Shown piece after piece: positions 46,501-57,855 of a DNA stretch of 64,000 bases. Origin of the DNA: Linyphia triangularis. Lineage: Eukaryota > Arthropoda > Arachnida > Araneae > Linyphiidae. The first letter of the stretch is position 1; every line of letters starts with the position of its first letter. The stretch covers positions 17,992,743-18,056,742 of the forward strand of contig OZ021727.1 of NCBI GenBank assembly GCA_963978545.1, read 5' to 3'. The notes beneath the pieces were generated by a model, which saw only the letters and a program-made list of their open reading frames with translations, ran no database searches and was not told the DNA's origin. The position numbers and the translations under genes were made by a program.

Positions 46501-47578
46501 GAAAGCTGTTAATGTTCTTGAATATTGCTATCCTGAAATCATGATAAATATTATTTGTAAGTTTAAATTATATTTAAAAATGCCATAGGGGCAGAAAAGA
46601 TTAACGCCTAGTAATATAATGAAAAATATTTGTTAAGTAAAAGAACTTAAGATTATTGAATTCAATATCTATATGGCATAAAAATATTCCCAGTTATGGT
46701 AAAAAAAAAAAATCAGTATAAGAGATGTATTCCAAAACTTGAAGGAAGGAATGATCTTTTTAATAAATAGGAAGGATTGACACTACGAAATACCTTTAAT
46801 CATCAAATGTAACTTATTGAAGTCTTTAGATAAAAAATTTAAAGAAAAAAAAAAAAATCTAATCGGTATGTTTAACTTAAATAATATTTCATACTTCTAG
46901 GAAGTTATACTTGAATTTTTTTTTTCAAGAATACTCAAGAACAAGAATTCTCTATTCAAACAGTTTTGTTTTCCATTTGAGAGGAATAACGTGAATATTA
47001 TCATTTAATCTTTCAGAAATCCCAAACAAACCTCCCCATAAATGAAAAATCAAATTGTAATTATCTAAATAACTTTCTACAGAATAAATCAATCCCTGTT
47101 TTGAATGTCATTTATGATAAAAATGATTTAAAAAAAAAAAAAGTTTTTAAATGGTATTATTATAAAATCAAGAATGTTCTGGGTAATAATGAGAGAAAAC
47201 AAGACTTATAAATGTTACATCTCCTACAATAAAGACGAGAATGACCAAAATCGTTGATTTTAAGACGTTCAAAATGTTTTATTACTTGAATGTTTATATT
47301 TTAAAAGTATAATACACTAATAGCTACTTTAAGTTTCACCTTGATGTATAAGCAAAAAACGAAATTGACCGAATCTCTTATTTCATTATTATAAACTACT
47401 TGAAATCCCCCTCCCCAAACAAACCTACAATTTTCATAGTTCAATTATGATAAGTAATTTCTTTATTATATAAACGCCCTCCTCCCCCCTAAAACACATT
47501 CGATTCCCATAGTTATGTGACTCTTATAACCTAAATTTGGCAAACGTTTCACTAGTCAAAGTTCAGTTTACATTTTTC
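46501..47578. other. AT-rich non-coding DNA
   Basis: Nothing recognised. Confidence 0.45.
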
Positions 47579-47901
47579 TTAACACGTTAATTGCCAATCA
47601 CGCGATCACTTATCTTGTTACTTCCCAGTAGTCTGTCCTTATCAGACTGCACCAGATCGGAGTTGCAGCTCTTTGCTGGAATTACCTGAAACTGTGTTTT
47701 AAAAACACATGCTTCCAGCTAACCTTACGAAGGGAGACAAGTAGTATCTGATATTTATGTCACATGACAAATACTACTATATTACTTCAGTTAATTCCAG
47801 CATGAACGGAAACTCCAATCGGGTGCAGTCTGATCAGGACAGACTACGGGGAAACAACCCGACATTTCGCCCTGGCGCGTGATCGGCAGCGAACGTGTTA
47901 A
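47579..47901. mobile_element. piggyBac-like MITE bounded by TTAA
   Basis: Left end TTAACACGTTAATTGCCAAT; reverse complement of the right end TTAACACGTTCGCTGCCGAT. The arms go on through 'gtagtctgtcc', 'tcagactgcacc' and 'gctggaatta'. TTAA is present exactly at both outer edges (47579-47582 and 47898-47901), the piggyBac target. It is 323 bp long and non-coding. The right arm has about 40 bp not found in the left. Confidence 0.9.
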
Positions 47902-48582
47902 ACAAATATAATTGGATACAGCATAAAATACGTATATGAACCTAATAGATGGAAATTTAACAACAATAAACAAAACCAGCAGATATAAAACGAAGGTTTC
48001 AATCTTTGACGATTTGAATATCTTGGTACTTATTGGTACTTGAATATCTTAGTCTCAAACTTAAGTTTGAAAAACTCGCGCACAAATACTAATAATTCAA
48101 ATCAAACACCGTCTAAACTCTTGATATGGAAATTGAGTGGCACTTGGAGGATTGACAGGTGAAGGATTCCTTGGAAGTGAAGAGAGGATCAAAATAGGGG
48201 TGGGGGAGGTAGGAGTCATTAAGCACTCCCTATGGAAGAGTTGAGGGGTTCGTGGCCTGATAATCAAACGATGCGACGGCGCGTGAACGCGGTCTAATCC
48301 TAATTTTTAGTTCAAAACTTCCAGCATCGATCTACTTTGCATGCGGAACTGAAGTGAAAAGGTGATGCGGCAGACGATTTTTGGTTTTATTTTTTAATCG
48401 ATTCTAATTTTTTGGTGGCGGTGGTTTGTTGGGGTGAGCTTTGAAGAAAAATGAGTTGTTATTGGTTGAGGGTTAATTTTATTTCTTCAGGGTGCTTTGA
48501 AGTTATTTCTTTTTAGATTTGTGTGTGAGGTGAATTGTAGTGTAAAAGTTGACATCGAAGATGCCAAAATCAGTAAAGAGAA
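47902..48582. promoter_or_regulatory. Candidate regulatory island (core 48120-48400)
   Basis: GC-richer block with 'ctttgcatgcgg' (octamer-like, about 48336) and GCAGACGATTTTT at 48370-48382, the third instance of a word shared with islands at 23660 and 25779. No coding signal. Confidence 0.33.
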
Positions 48583-48596
48583 TGTACGTCTTGGTG

Positions 48597-48774
48597 GTTG
48601 GTTGTTTTCAGATTATCTGGCGTCGTCAGCAACACGAGGGCTATAATGCGCCGAAACATTCGTCATTAGACAAGCCAACATACATTTACAAACACCCATG
48701 CCTAACACGGGATTCGAACCCGCAACCTCCTGGTCTAGAAGCTAGCATGCTAACCACTATACCGTTTGGTCGGC
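48597..48774 (-). mobile_element. SINE-A copy 7 with exact 14-bp TSD
   Basis: Full-length reverse SINE-A. TGTACGTCTTGGTG flanks it at 48583-48596 and 48775-48788. Pol III box complements intact. Confidence 0.96.
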
Positions 48775-48788
48775 TGTACGTCTTGGTG

Positions 48789-49534
48789 AAACAGTCAAAT
48801 AGATAAAAGCTTAATGTCTCTTTTACATATGAGGCATTGCTAACCAAAGAGTTGTGGAATCAAATATTTTCAAGACATCTGGGTGTAAAGGGGTGTAAGC
48901 CCTGGTTCACTTAAGAACTTGGATATAAAAAGATGTCAGTTCTAGACTAGAATCTAGGTAAGATTATGAATGAGTCATTTAAGATCATGTCTCTCTTAAT
49001 AAAAATATTAATTATTTATAGCATGCTCCAAACTTGGCAAACTCTATCTCCCTTAAAAATATTATATTATCTATATCATTGTGCGTCCTCCGAGATTTTG
49101 ATGAAGAAACTACTAAGTAATAAAAACTGTAATCAAAACCAAGAAAATTACATAGTCATGTTTAAATCCATAAAAGTTTTTAAAAACTGAACATTTTAAA
49201 AATAGTTCGAAGCGTTAAAACTATTTATAAAACTATGATCTATTTCTTTTTCAAATAGTCTTTATTCAAATAGTAAGATTTCAAAGGCAGTCGGAAAACA
49301 TAGCATTGAATATCTATTTTTTTTTTATATTATAACATACATCGATATGTGTTCTAATTAATTTTTCGAGACCATTTAAGAAGTCTAAACTATTACCATT
49401 AATATAGTCTTAAAAATATAGATGGCTAATAATAAGAAATATAATGAAAATGTTTACTCTACTGGGGTTACCTGTTCTTAAATAACAAAAACATCCACTA
49501 CAGTATTCAGAACCATGTACAAATTGTACAATAT
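48789..49534. other. AT-rich non-coding DNA
   Basis: No gene seen. A 74-codon lysine/isoleucine-rich open frame is compositional. Confidence 0.45.
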
Positions 49535-49548
49535 CCCAAATATTTCTG

Positions 49549-49728
49549 CCGACCAAACGGTATAGTGGTTAGCGTGCTAGCTTCTAGACCGCGAGGTTGC
49601 GGCTTCGAGTCCCGTGTTAGGCATGGGTGTTTGTAAATGTATGTTGGCTTGTCTAATGACGAATGTTTCGGCGCATTATAGCCCTCGTGTTGCTGACGGC
49701 GCCAGATAATCTGAATACATACAACCAA
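49549..49728 (+). mobile_element. SINE-A copy 8 with exact 14-bp TSD
   Basis: Plus-orientation SINE-A. CCCAAATATTTCTG flanks at 49535-49548 and 49729-49742. The B-box has one change ('ggcttcgagtcc' instead of 'gggttcgagtcc'), and the tail has an extra 'ataca' before 'caacc'. Confidence 0.95.
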
Positions 49729-49742
49729 CCCAAATATTTCTG

Positions 49743-51705
49743 AATATTGTGTTAAAATAGCATTATTGTATATATGTTAATACAATTATGAAAAATATTA
49801 CGTAAACGCATATTTTTGTTCTACCTTTAAGATAGGTATACCATAATAAATAAATTAAAAAAAAAATATTACGAAACATCTTTCAAACTTATTTAATATC
49901 AGTTATTGGCAAACCGAGAAAATACCATTAATATTATGGTTCTTATATAATCCCAACTTTTCTCTATGGTCATGTTCACCTTGATACAGCAACAATCCCA
50001 CTAGATCCCTCGAAAGCATAATGGAGCCACGTACCTCCATATTAAGTTTCATGACTCGGCCCTTGTTCTAGAAAACAACAAAGTCGTATAAAAAGAGAGA
50101 GCAGCGAGGCAAACAAATAAACCGAAAGGGTCGACCATAAAAACCTCTCGCAGAACCAAACAAAAACAAATCCAAAAAAACAAAAACAAATCCTATTCCT
50201 CGGATCTCCTGTAATTAGTCCTCAGACACACGAAAAGAAAGTATTACCATCATAGAAACCTCCCCCTCTCATTCTCTTTCGGACTCGGCCCAAAGTCACG
50301 ATCCTTCCTCCGAACAAAACGACCAACCCCCTCTTTTCCCGAACGACCCTCATTCTTTTTTTTTTTTTGCCCCTCGCAAAAAGTCGTTTGGCACAAGACG
50401 TGACACCCCTAGCCCAAAGATGATCGCCAGAGTAAAAATCGTAAAAGTTTTCTTGCTGCTGCTGTTGTTGTTCTTGCTTGCCCCATTCGATTTCTTTGGG
50501 AGGACAGAGTCCTTATAAAAGGGGCATTGCTGTTGTTTTTTGGTGGGGGCAACAAAGTTGTTTTGTTGCCACCCTCATCAGCCCGCCAGAATTACTTTTC
50601 TCTCCCCCCCCCCCTTTTACCTACGGTTTTAGGATGGGTATCCTTTCTAAGAATGGAGAACCGTTGGTTGGGCTTTTTCCTGGATGGAATGAGATCCCTT
50701 GGCTTTATTTGTTTGTTACTCTGGCACGATGTTAGATAACGGATCCTCGTGCATTAAGTGTTAGGAGCATTGGTGAAAAGTTTGAAAAATTGGTGGACAT
50801 TCTTAGAGATTATTTTATATCTTAAATAATGTCACACCAAATATTTTGTTGTTGTTGTGTGACTTGTGTGAATGGTCCAAATTCTTGATCACAACGTAAG
50901 TGGTTCATGTCTTTGGAACTTATTAATAAGAAGTAAGGAAGATAAGGATATGTTCAATTAAATTAACTGGTTGAAAGCTACTGATTCATATCACTTAACA
51001 GGCAACTTATACTCTTCATTTGAGAAACAAAGTTGAGATAATATACAACAACATTTACACTTTAGCTATAATAAATATTCTTTACATTAAAAATTATTTC
51101 CATTTCAGTTTCGCACATTTTACAATGAATACTCATAAAATGATAAGCTACTTATTAATTTATAAGTGAACATACTAGACACACTTTTTCACATTCTACT
51201 GGCAGATAATATTCCCATTTACGATCAGGTTTAAACAGTTAAGCTTATTTTGAAACAATTTCCTGCTTTTACGAATTTCAGAATCAGTCATCGGCTTTTT
51301 AAGTCACACAATTAAAAAAAAAATTTTTTAGCAACCTACCACCGCAAAATTTATTACAATTTCTCAAGACAACTTTATTTTTCAATTCCATTTTCTTTTT
51401 CTCCCCATTTTTTTTCTTTGTTTTACTTTATTGTTAAAGGTTTTAATATTTCATAAACGTTTCATTTTGTATTAGAGCGTAGATCTTAATGTATAGTTGG
51501 GGAATGCCTGAATAGTGGAAAAGATGACTAGGAGAAATCCCAATGAGAAAGTGCTAGTTATGACGCCAGAATGAACAGACCTTAAAACTTGAAACCAACT
51601 GGTTTGTTGTCTGAGATTTCTCCCGTGATACTGATTTAAACCTGTCAGTATCATATTTTGACTGAAGTGGCAAACAGTCTTCGCTTGACAAATTAAATCT
51701 GAGGT
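49743..51705. other. Non-coding DNA with a GC-richer section
   Basis: 49980-50760 is GC-richer, with poly-T at about 50357-50367, CTG/TTG triplets at 50455-50475 and poly-C at about 50607-50615. Overlapping open frames (70-85 codons) have no domains. The rest is AT-rich. Confidence 0.35.
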
Positions 51706-51907
51706 ATAGTGACAACCCCCCAAAATTTTGTAGAATGCATTGTCATCGACATCGAATCTATCTGCTAAGTTTCAGCTCTATTGGTTGAGAGCAGGGCGGA
51801 TAATAAGGCTTCCACAGATTTGCCCGCAATCGATGAACACGGTCACCCCCTCCCCCATCGCCACACACACACACACACACACTTGAAGTTAATATAAAGA
51901 ATTTAAT
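51706..51907 (+). mobile_element. MITE-D copy 5 (3' part only)
   Basis: 'agtgacaacccccc', 'agaatgcattgtcatcgaca', 'ctgctaagtttcagc', 'aataaggcttccacagattt', then an (AC)n microsatellite at about 51865-51881 and 'cttgaagttaatataaag'. The 5' half is missing. Confidence 0.86.
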
Positions 51908-52554
51908 AAAAAGGGCTTTTTTTTTACAGATTAAATTGAACTCATTCACTGGTTAAAGAAGATGTCTAAGGTTGCTTTCGCTATATTGAAGCACCAACCA
52001 ATACAGTACAAACCGAACCATAATTATAAATATTTATATGACAAACTAACAATGGATATTTGTTCATACATATTACAGACTGATTCATTGTTTATTTGAA
52101 TGAAATCTAATTATTTACAGTTCATTCAGTGCCTGCATAAAACATGCAAGCCTTTAGAATCCATGGACCAAATATGAAACCTTTCCTGTCTCATATGACT
52201 ACATCTTCCAAACTAAATATTCACCACGAAATTCGCCCAGGGGCCCTCGGGACAAAAAGGGATAGGAGGAAAAGTCCTCCACAAATCCCCGTTTTTTTTT
52301 TTCTCCCGGTCCGTTTAGAAGTCTCGACTCCCCCCCCCCCCCCTCCCCCCTGTCACTACCAATCAGAAGCAGTCCGGATGAGATATGCGCCCGCCCGTGC
52401 ACTCACTCCGCAAAGCCCCGCGGCAGTGCGACCAAAAAATGTCCACCAATAAATATCCGAACGCCCCGCTAAAATGTCACTACCCCAAAACTGTCAAGGC
52501 AAGTAAAAATGAAAGATGCCCCACTGTTCCATCCAACGAAACTCCATTTATAAT

Positions 52555-52556
<2 letters not shown>
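51908..52556. other. Non-coding with C-rich island
   Basis: 52200-52550 is GC-rich, with poly-C at about 52329-52342 and arginine/proline-rich open frames on both strands. No gene or repeat family recognised. Confidence 0.35.
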
Positions 52557-52587
<31 letters not shown>

Positions 52588-52611
52588 TCTTTCTTCTTTT
52601 CTCTGGTGTCG

Positions 52612-52649
<38 letters not shown>
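52557..52649. repeat. Poly-T plus (TA)n microsatellite
   Basis: About 30 T from 52556, then a short unique spacer and (TA)n at about 52617-52649. Confidence 0.95.
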
Positions 52650-52656
<7 letters not shown>

Positions 52657-52970
52657 AATATATTCATTTCTTTATATATTCGTTCCTTTTTTGACGCTGT
52701 TCCGTCCCCCTGGAGACTTTGGAGACTGTGACAAGAGGAGATTTGGTGAAGATGAGACTTTTGAGAACGTTGGTGGACCAAGTCAGAAATTTCCCAAATT
52801 TGTACACCACATTTTACAAGGGAAATATTGGTGACAAGAAGACAAGTAAATACTGTGTTTTCAAAACAAAAAAAAACACTGGTCGCATCACTTTGTTCAG
52901 AGTAGATAAAAGTTATTGCTCATAAATAATAAAACACTTTTGGTGTCATTTGGTAAAATTAGTTATTTAC
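52650..52970. other. Short unique stretch
   Basis: A plus-strand open frame (52719-52925) without a known domain. Otherwise nothing is seen. Confidence 0.35.
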
Positions 52971-53345
52971 AATTTTAAATTAAAATTAATTTTATAATTT
53001 TAAATTAAAATTAATTTTATAATTTTAAATTAAAATTAATTTTATAATTTTAAATTAAAATTAATTTTATAATTTTAAATTAAAATTAATTTTATAATTT
53101 TAAATTAAAATTAATTTTATAATTTTAAATTAAAATTAATTTTATAATTTTAAATTAAAATTAATTTTATTATTTTAAATTAAAATTAATTTTATTATTT
53201 TAAATTAAAAGGAGTTTTTTACAATTTTAAATTAAGAGGAGTTTTTGCAATTTTAAATTGAAATGAGTTTTTAACAAATTTAAATTTAAATTAGTTTTTT
53301 ACAATTTTAAATTAAGCTATTTTTTACAATTTAGTTTAAAATTAT
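52971..53345. repeat. 25-bp tandem array, ten near-perfect units
   Basis: The unit is 25 bp, starting AATTTTAAATTAAAATTAAT and ending TTTAT. Units begin at 52971, 52996, 53021 and so on to 53196. The last unit diverges and related but degraded units run on to about 53345. Each unit holds a perfect 12-bp palindrome AAAATTAATTTT. G and C are absent from the core array. Confidence 0.97.
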
Positions 53346-53744
53346 AATTTTATGCCATGATTTTCTTTTGCATTCCTTAAGTTAAAAATACAATTCCTGT
53401 AATTTTTTTTTACTCCATAGTAATAATGCCACTCATCACCATTTTGCACCATTATTTTAGAATTTGTAATTTCCATTACTTCATTTCTTGCATTACAATG
53501 TTTAATGACATGTCTTTTTAACATCTCTTATTATTTGAACCTATATTTCTACAAAAGCTAAATTGGATACACAAGTTGCATTAGACATTGATGTTAAAAA
53601 TTAGAGATTTTATTTTCACAGAATGCAGACAAAGCATTGAATGAGTACTTATTAAAATATGTTTTATTTAATTTTGTATGATATAATAATACCTCCAAAG
53701 TCTTGTTCAACAAATTGAACTTTCTACAAAAGCGACAGATTACA
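53346..53744. other. AT-rich spacer between two tandem arrays
   Basis: No gene; the short minus-strand open frame at 53342-53524 is unassigned. Confidence 0.4.
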
Positions 53745-54355
53745 TTTTAAGGTGTAAATGTAGTTGTGATAAAGTTTTATGTTGTAAATTTACTTGAAGA
53801 AAATTTTATGTTGTAAATTTAGGTGTGCCAAATTTTATGATGTAATTTAAATTTTTTTTTTTTTTATTTGTGATAAAGTTTTATGTTGTAAATTTACTTG
53901 AAGGAAATTTTATGTTGTAAATTCAGATGTGCCAAACTTTATGGTGTAATTTTTTATTTTTTTTTGTGATAAAATTTTATGTTGTAAATTTAGTTGTGAT
54001 AAAGTCTTATGTTGTAAATTTACTTGAAAGAAATTAAATGTTGTAAATTATTAAATTTAGCTGTGCCATATTTTAAGGTGTAATTTTTTTTGTGATAAAA
54101 TTTTACGTTGTAAATTTAGTTGTAATAGTTTTATGTTGTAAATCTACTTGAAGGAAATTTTATGTTGTAAATTTAGTTGTGATAAAGTTTTATGCTGTAA
54201 ATTTACTTGAAGGAAATTTTATGCTGTAAATTTACTTGAAGGAAATTTTATGATATAAATTTAGCTATGCCAAATTTCATGGTGTAATTTTTTTTTATTG
54301 TGATAAAATTTTATGTTGTAAATTTATTTGTGATAAATTGTTATAATGTAGATTT
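53745..54355. repeat. Higher-order tandem array of 28-29-bp monomers
   Basis: About 20 monomers share TTTTATGTTGTAAATTTA. Three types alternate: A ('tgataaag' start), B ('gaaggaaa' start) and C ('gtgccaaa' start, 'ggtgtaatt' end, followed by a T run). A-B-C recurs with losses and extra A-B pairs, giving a higher-order unit of about 86 bp plus the T tract. Confidence 0.9.
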
Positions 54356-55075
54356 TGGTTTGATATGAAGATAAACAAAGAAGGGGGAAGACAATGATGC
54401 ATAAGTTATGATGTTAGTCCAAATTAAAAGATAAACGATATATAAAGCTGATTATAAGCTAACATATAGTGGATCAAAACCTTTTTAATTGAGGAAATAA
54501 TCTGTTCTGTGACAGTAATTGGCCATTTGAGGAAAAGAATAAAGGACACAAAGATATATACAGGAGAAAATACAGTATATGAATTGAAAAGGAAATTGAT
54601 ATTTGTATTTACTAAAAAGAAAGGAGAAAGGGTAATACTTCGGGAAAACTTCTTGAAATCAGAAATCAAGAGGAAATATTTACATTACACTTGGAAGGAT
54701 ACAAAGTATGTTTTGTAAAGTTACAGGGCATGCTAAAATTATAATAAAATATTTCCTTCAATATGAAGAATTCAATTCTTTACGTTATACAGTTGGTTGC
54801 GGTATGAACTAGACCAAAGGAATCAAGTAAGAACTACAGTTCTGTGTATTTATAGGAAAGATAAATATAACTTTATTTCATGCTCGAAAAAATTTCTGCC
54901 ACAACCTACAGGAAAGAAACTATGAAATCGTTCAATCAAAAAATAGCTTATTTCATAGTAGAATTAGTATTTTAAAAATAACAGGTAATAAACACGATCT
55001 CACTGAAATGTAATCGTTTCTGATACATTCACTGGTCAGTGAAAAATAAACCTTGTATAAATCTTTTTTTTTTAT
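54356..55075. other. AT-rich non-coding DNA
   Basis: Two opposed open frames (54424-54669 minus, 54509-54718 plus) without domains. Nothing supported. Confidence 0.4.
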
Positions 55076-55087
55076 TGCTGGATAATA

Positions 55088-55385
55088 GATTTGGTTGTTT
55101 TTTAGATTATCTGGCACCGTCAGCAACACGAGGGCTATATTGCGCTGAAACATTCCTCATTTGACAAGCCAACATACATTTTTAAACACCCATGCCTTAC
55201 ACGGGTTGATTGGTTGTATTCAGATTATCTGGCGCCGTCAGCAACGCGAGGGCTATAATGCGCCGTAACATTCGTCATTAGACAAGCCAACATACATTTA
55301 CAAACACCCATGCCAACACGGGACTCGAACCCGCAACCTCGCGGTCTAGAAGCTAGCACGCTAACCACTATACCGTTTGGTCGGC
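55088..55385 (-). mobile_element. Dimeric SINE-A flanked by a single TSD
   Basis: On the minus strand a complete SINE-A (55385 down to 55206) is followed directly by a second body (55205 down to 55088) that starts in the B-box region at CCCGTGTAAGGCATGGG and lacks the A-box head. TGCTGGATAATA lies at 55076-55087 and 55386-55397, outside the whole 298-bp unit. There is no duplication at the internal junction. This fits one retroposition event of a dimeric RNA, or template switching. Confidence 0.92.
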
Positions 55386-55397
55386 TGCTGGATAATA

Positions 55398-55857
55398 CAA
55401 TAAATGCATTTAGGCATAGATTCTGGAATTATTTTGCAAATTTCTGGAGTTATGCCATAAGGTTCTGAAGTTATTCCACAAGTTTTTGGAGTTATTCCTC
55501 AAGGTTCTAGAGTTATTCTCCAAGCTCCTGGAGTAATTATGCAAGGTTTTGTAATTATTCTACAATGCTAATTAAAAGTTTCGGTCGATTATAATGGACA
55601 GTAGAGTTCCTTTTTTTTTCTTCTTAAACATGAAGCAACATCTGGGAAGAACAAGACCACGCTCTTTATTAGGGAATTTTAACCCATAGTTACTTCTTTA
55701 TGGGGAGGGTTGAGAATCGCATTTCCTTGCAATCACATTCAAATCCACAGAGTTCGAGTAAGTTATATTGTTTTTGCAAACGTGTCTCCAGTTAAACGGA
55801 TATATAATAAGTCATTTTTTTTACGTGGTATAAGAATTATCATTTCACTGCATTTAG
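55398..55857. repeat. 24-bp degenerate tandem repeat (55419-55562) and spacer
   Basis: 'ttctggagttatgccataag', 'ttctgaagttattccacaag', 'ttttggagttattcctcaag', 'ttctagagttattctccaag' and 'tcctggagtaattatgcaag' follow one another, about six units of 24 bp. The rest is unassigned AT-rich DNA. Confidence 0.85.
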
Positions 55858-55870
55858 CTATGTTTCTTTG

Positions 55871-56045
55871 GTTTGTTTGGGCGCTCAACGACTCATTTGT
55901 ATGCATAATAGCGGCTAACCAGGCACAGACCTACATCTTAACGTGGATTCCGAACCACAGCAAACATCCAAGCCTAACCAGGGATTCGAACCCGGCGCCT
56001 TTGCCATGTGAGGCCAGAGAACTAACCCCATTGCTATCAGGTGAA
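55871..56045 (-). mobile_element. SINE-B copy with exact 13-bp TSD
   Basis: Reverse SINE-B with 'cgctcaacgactcatttgta', 'aacgtggattccgaaccaca', B-box complement GGGATTCGAACCC and end 'attgctatcaggtg'. CTATGTTTCTTTG flanks at 55858-55870 and 56046-56058. Confidence 0.94.
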
Positions 56046-56058
56046 CTATGTTTCTTTG

Positions 56059-56676
56059 AATTTTTTTAATCAAACTTTTAATGTAATATGAATGAATTTA
56101 CTAAGAAAATATTTAATTCCTCATAATTCTATGCCTCGGCGTAATAAGTTTGTTGAAAATCGAAGGTTTGAAGCAATTGTCTCAATAAATACTATCTAAA
56201 GATACAATGGAAATAGGAGTCCGAATATTATCACAATATTCTCCCACGGAGGTTCTTGGGAGGTCTCCAGTCATTACCGGGACTCCGAATGACATCCTAG
56301 GGACCTCCTTGGGAGGATGTGTGCTATATGGGAAAGTTCCAAAAGATAACTAACGTACATGATTTTTCATAAAATTTTCGTTAATTTTAATTATTTGATC
56401 GTCATAACTCCTTAATCCTTTTTTACAAATTTTACACTAAATTTAAAAATTTAAGACGAATGATGAATTTATAAGAGATTAAAAGGAAGTTATCCCACTT
56501 TTACATCATACGGATAAATTTAAATTTTAAAACAGTAAGTTGATAAACTTTTAAGACAATAATTAGGTTATGCATACATTAATTTAAGCTGTGTTGTATT
56601 TTTCTTTCCGATTGCAATAGAGTTACAATCGGAAATAAAATGATGTAATATCATGCTTGTTGGTACTTTTCATGAT
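56059..56676. other. AT-rich DNA with one imperfect palindrome
   Basis: At 56243-56325 'ctcccacggagg' with 'gggaggtctcc' and 'agtcatt' is mirrored by 'aatgacat', 'gggacctccttgggagg', forming an 80-bp GC-rich imperfect hairpin in AT-rich DNA. It may be a short palindromic MITE. Nothing else seen. Confidence 0.5.
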
Positions 56677-57056
56677 ATAGTAATTTTTAATATATATCCC
56701 TTTTATGCATTTGTAATTTTTATATTCATTAGCAAAGTACCGTTTCTGTTGCCAGCGTGTGCTTGGTGCTGGCATCTAATTTTAAATATCAGCAAAATAT
56801 GCGATAAACTACTTTCCAAAATTTATTCATCAGAAATGAATGTGAATTTTTGCACTCGCATCTAGATATCCTTTATTTATTCTGATTGAACAATTTTATT
56901 ATTTATTTATTAGACAATCGACATCAAATCTATCTGCCAAGTTTCAACAAGATTGATTAATGGTAAGGGGGTTAATTAGACCTCCTCAGATTTGCCTGTT
57001 ATTGACATACACAGCCAACCATCCACTCACACATATAATTGAAGTTAATGTAAAGG

Positions 57057-57062
<6 letters not shown>
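56677..57062 (+). mobile_element. MITE-D copy 6 (internally deleted)
   Basis: Starts 'tttaatatatatcccttttatgca'-like, keeps 'tgttgccagcgtgtgcttgg', 'ttattctgattgaacaattt', then jumps to 'gacatcaaatctatctgcc', 'ggttaattagacctcctc' and 'gaagttaatgtaaaggatta'. The central part found in the 26402 and 60180 copies is missing. Confidence 0.86.

Positions 57063-57130
<68 letters not shown>
57059..57130. repeat. (TA)n microsatellite, about 36 units
   Basis: Uninterrupted TA run that begins at the 3' end of MITE-D copy 6, so it may have grown from the element's terminal TA or its target. Confidence 0.97.
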
Positions 57131-57133
<3 letters not shown>

Positions 57134-57761
57134 CATCATGCTTGTTGATACTTTTTGTGGTATAACAAAGAAAACATAATTATTGTTGTTGTCATCTCTG
57201 ATCATTTTGCAGTTGCCAATGACCTTAGTTATGAATATTGCATAAACCGCTACCTAATTATACATAAATAAAATTCAGTTATCTTCCATTGATAGTTGGG
57301 TTCGAAAGAGTTCTTCCTTCTAGAAACCTCCTCTCAGATTTTATTCCTGGGAAATAGTTTGGTATACCACTCTTGCCGAAATCCGCCCAAAGAAAATATA
57401 CACTTTGATCGATCAATCTGAAATTCCAGTATCCGTTGCGTTGTCACTTCACTTTTTGCCCACATCTCTTGGGGAGGCATCTGTACAAGAAATGATGACA
57501 AGTTTCTTTTGATCGAAATACTGTTACGATCCCAAGATTTTCTTTTTCCACTCGGTTGTTTTGTCGCATATCTATCGAAAAGAGAGCGAAAAAAAGCATT
57601 TACGTTGAAGGAAGATTTACTAAAAGAGAGATGGTCGAGTTTTGTAATAGGTGGTAAAAAAAAGAAATATGCTGGATACTGTTTGTTTCCACTATAAAAT
57701 TCTTTTTACATTAAATTACCTATATGTTTACAAAGGGTAATAAAAGTCTAGCATTCGGTCT

Positions 57762-57855
<94 letters not shown>

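Noticed and set aside
53745..54355. CRISPR-like array
   Set aside because: The 'spacers' are themselves repeated monomer variants; it is a tandem satellite-like array.
6513..55380. A recurring peptide (YNAPKHSSLDKPTYIYKHPC, then LTRDSNPQPRGLEAS) in several open frames, looking like a protein family
   Set aside because: It is the translation of SINE-A in its reverse orientation at each copy (6541, 10996, 48597, 49549 and others). The SINE is RNA polymerase III-type and non-coding.
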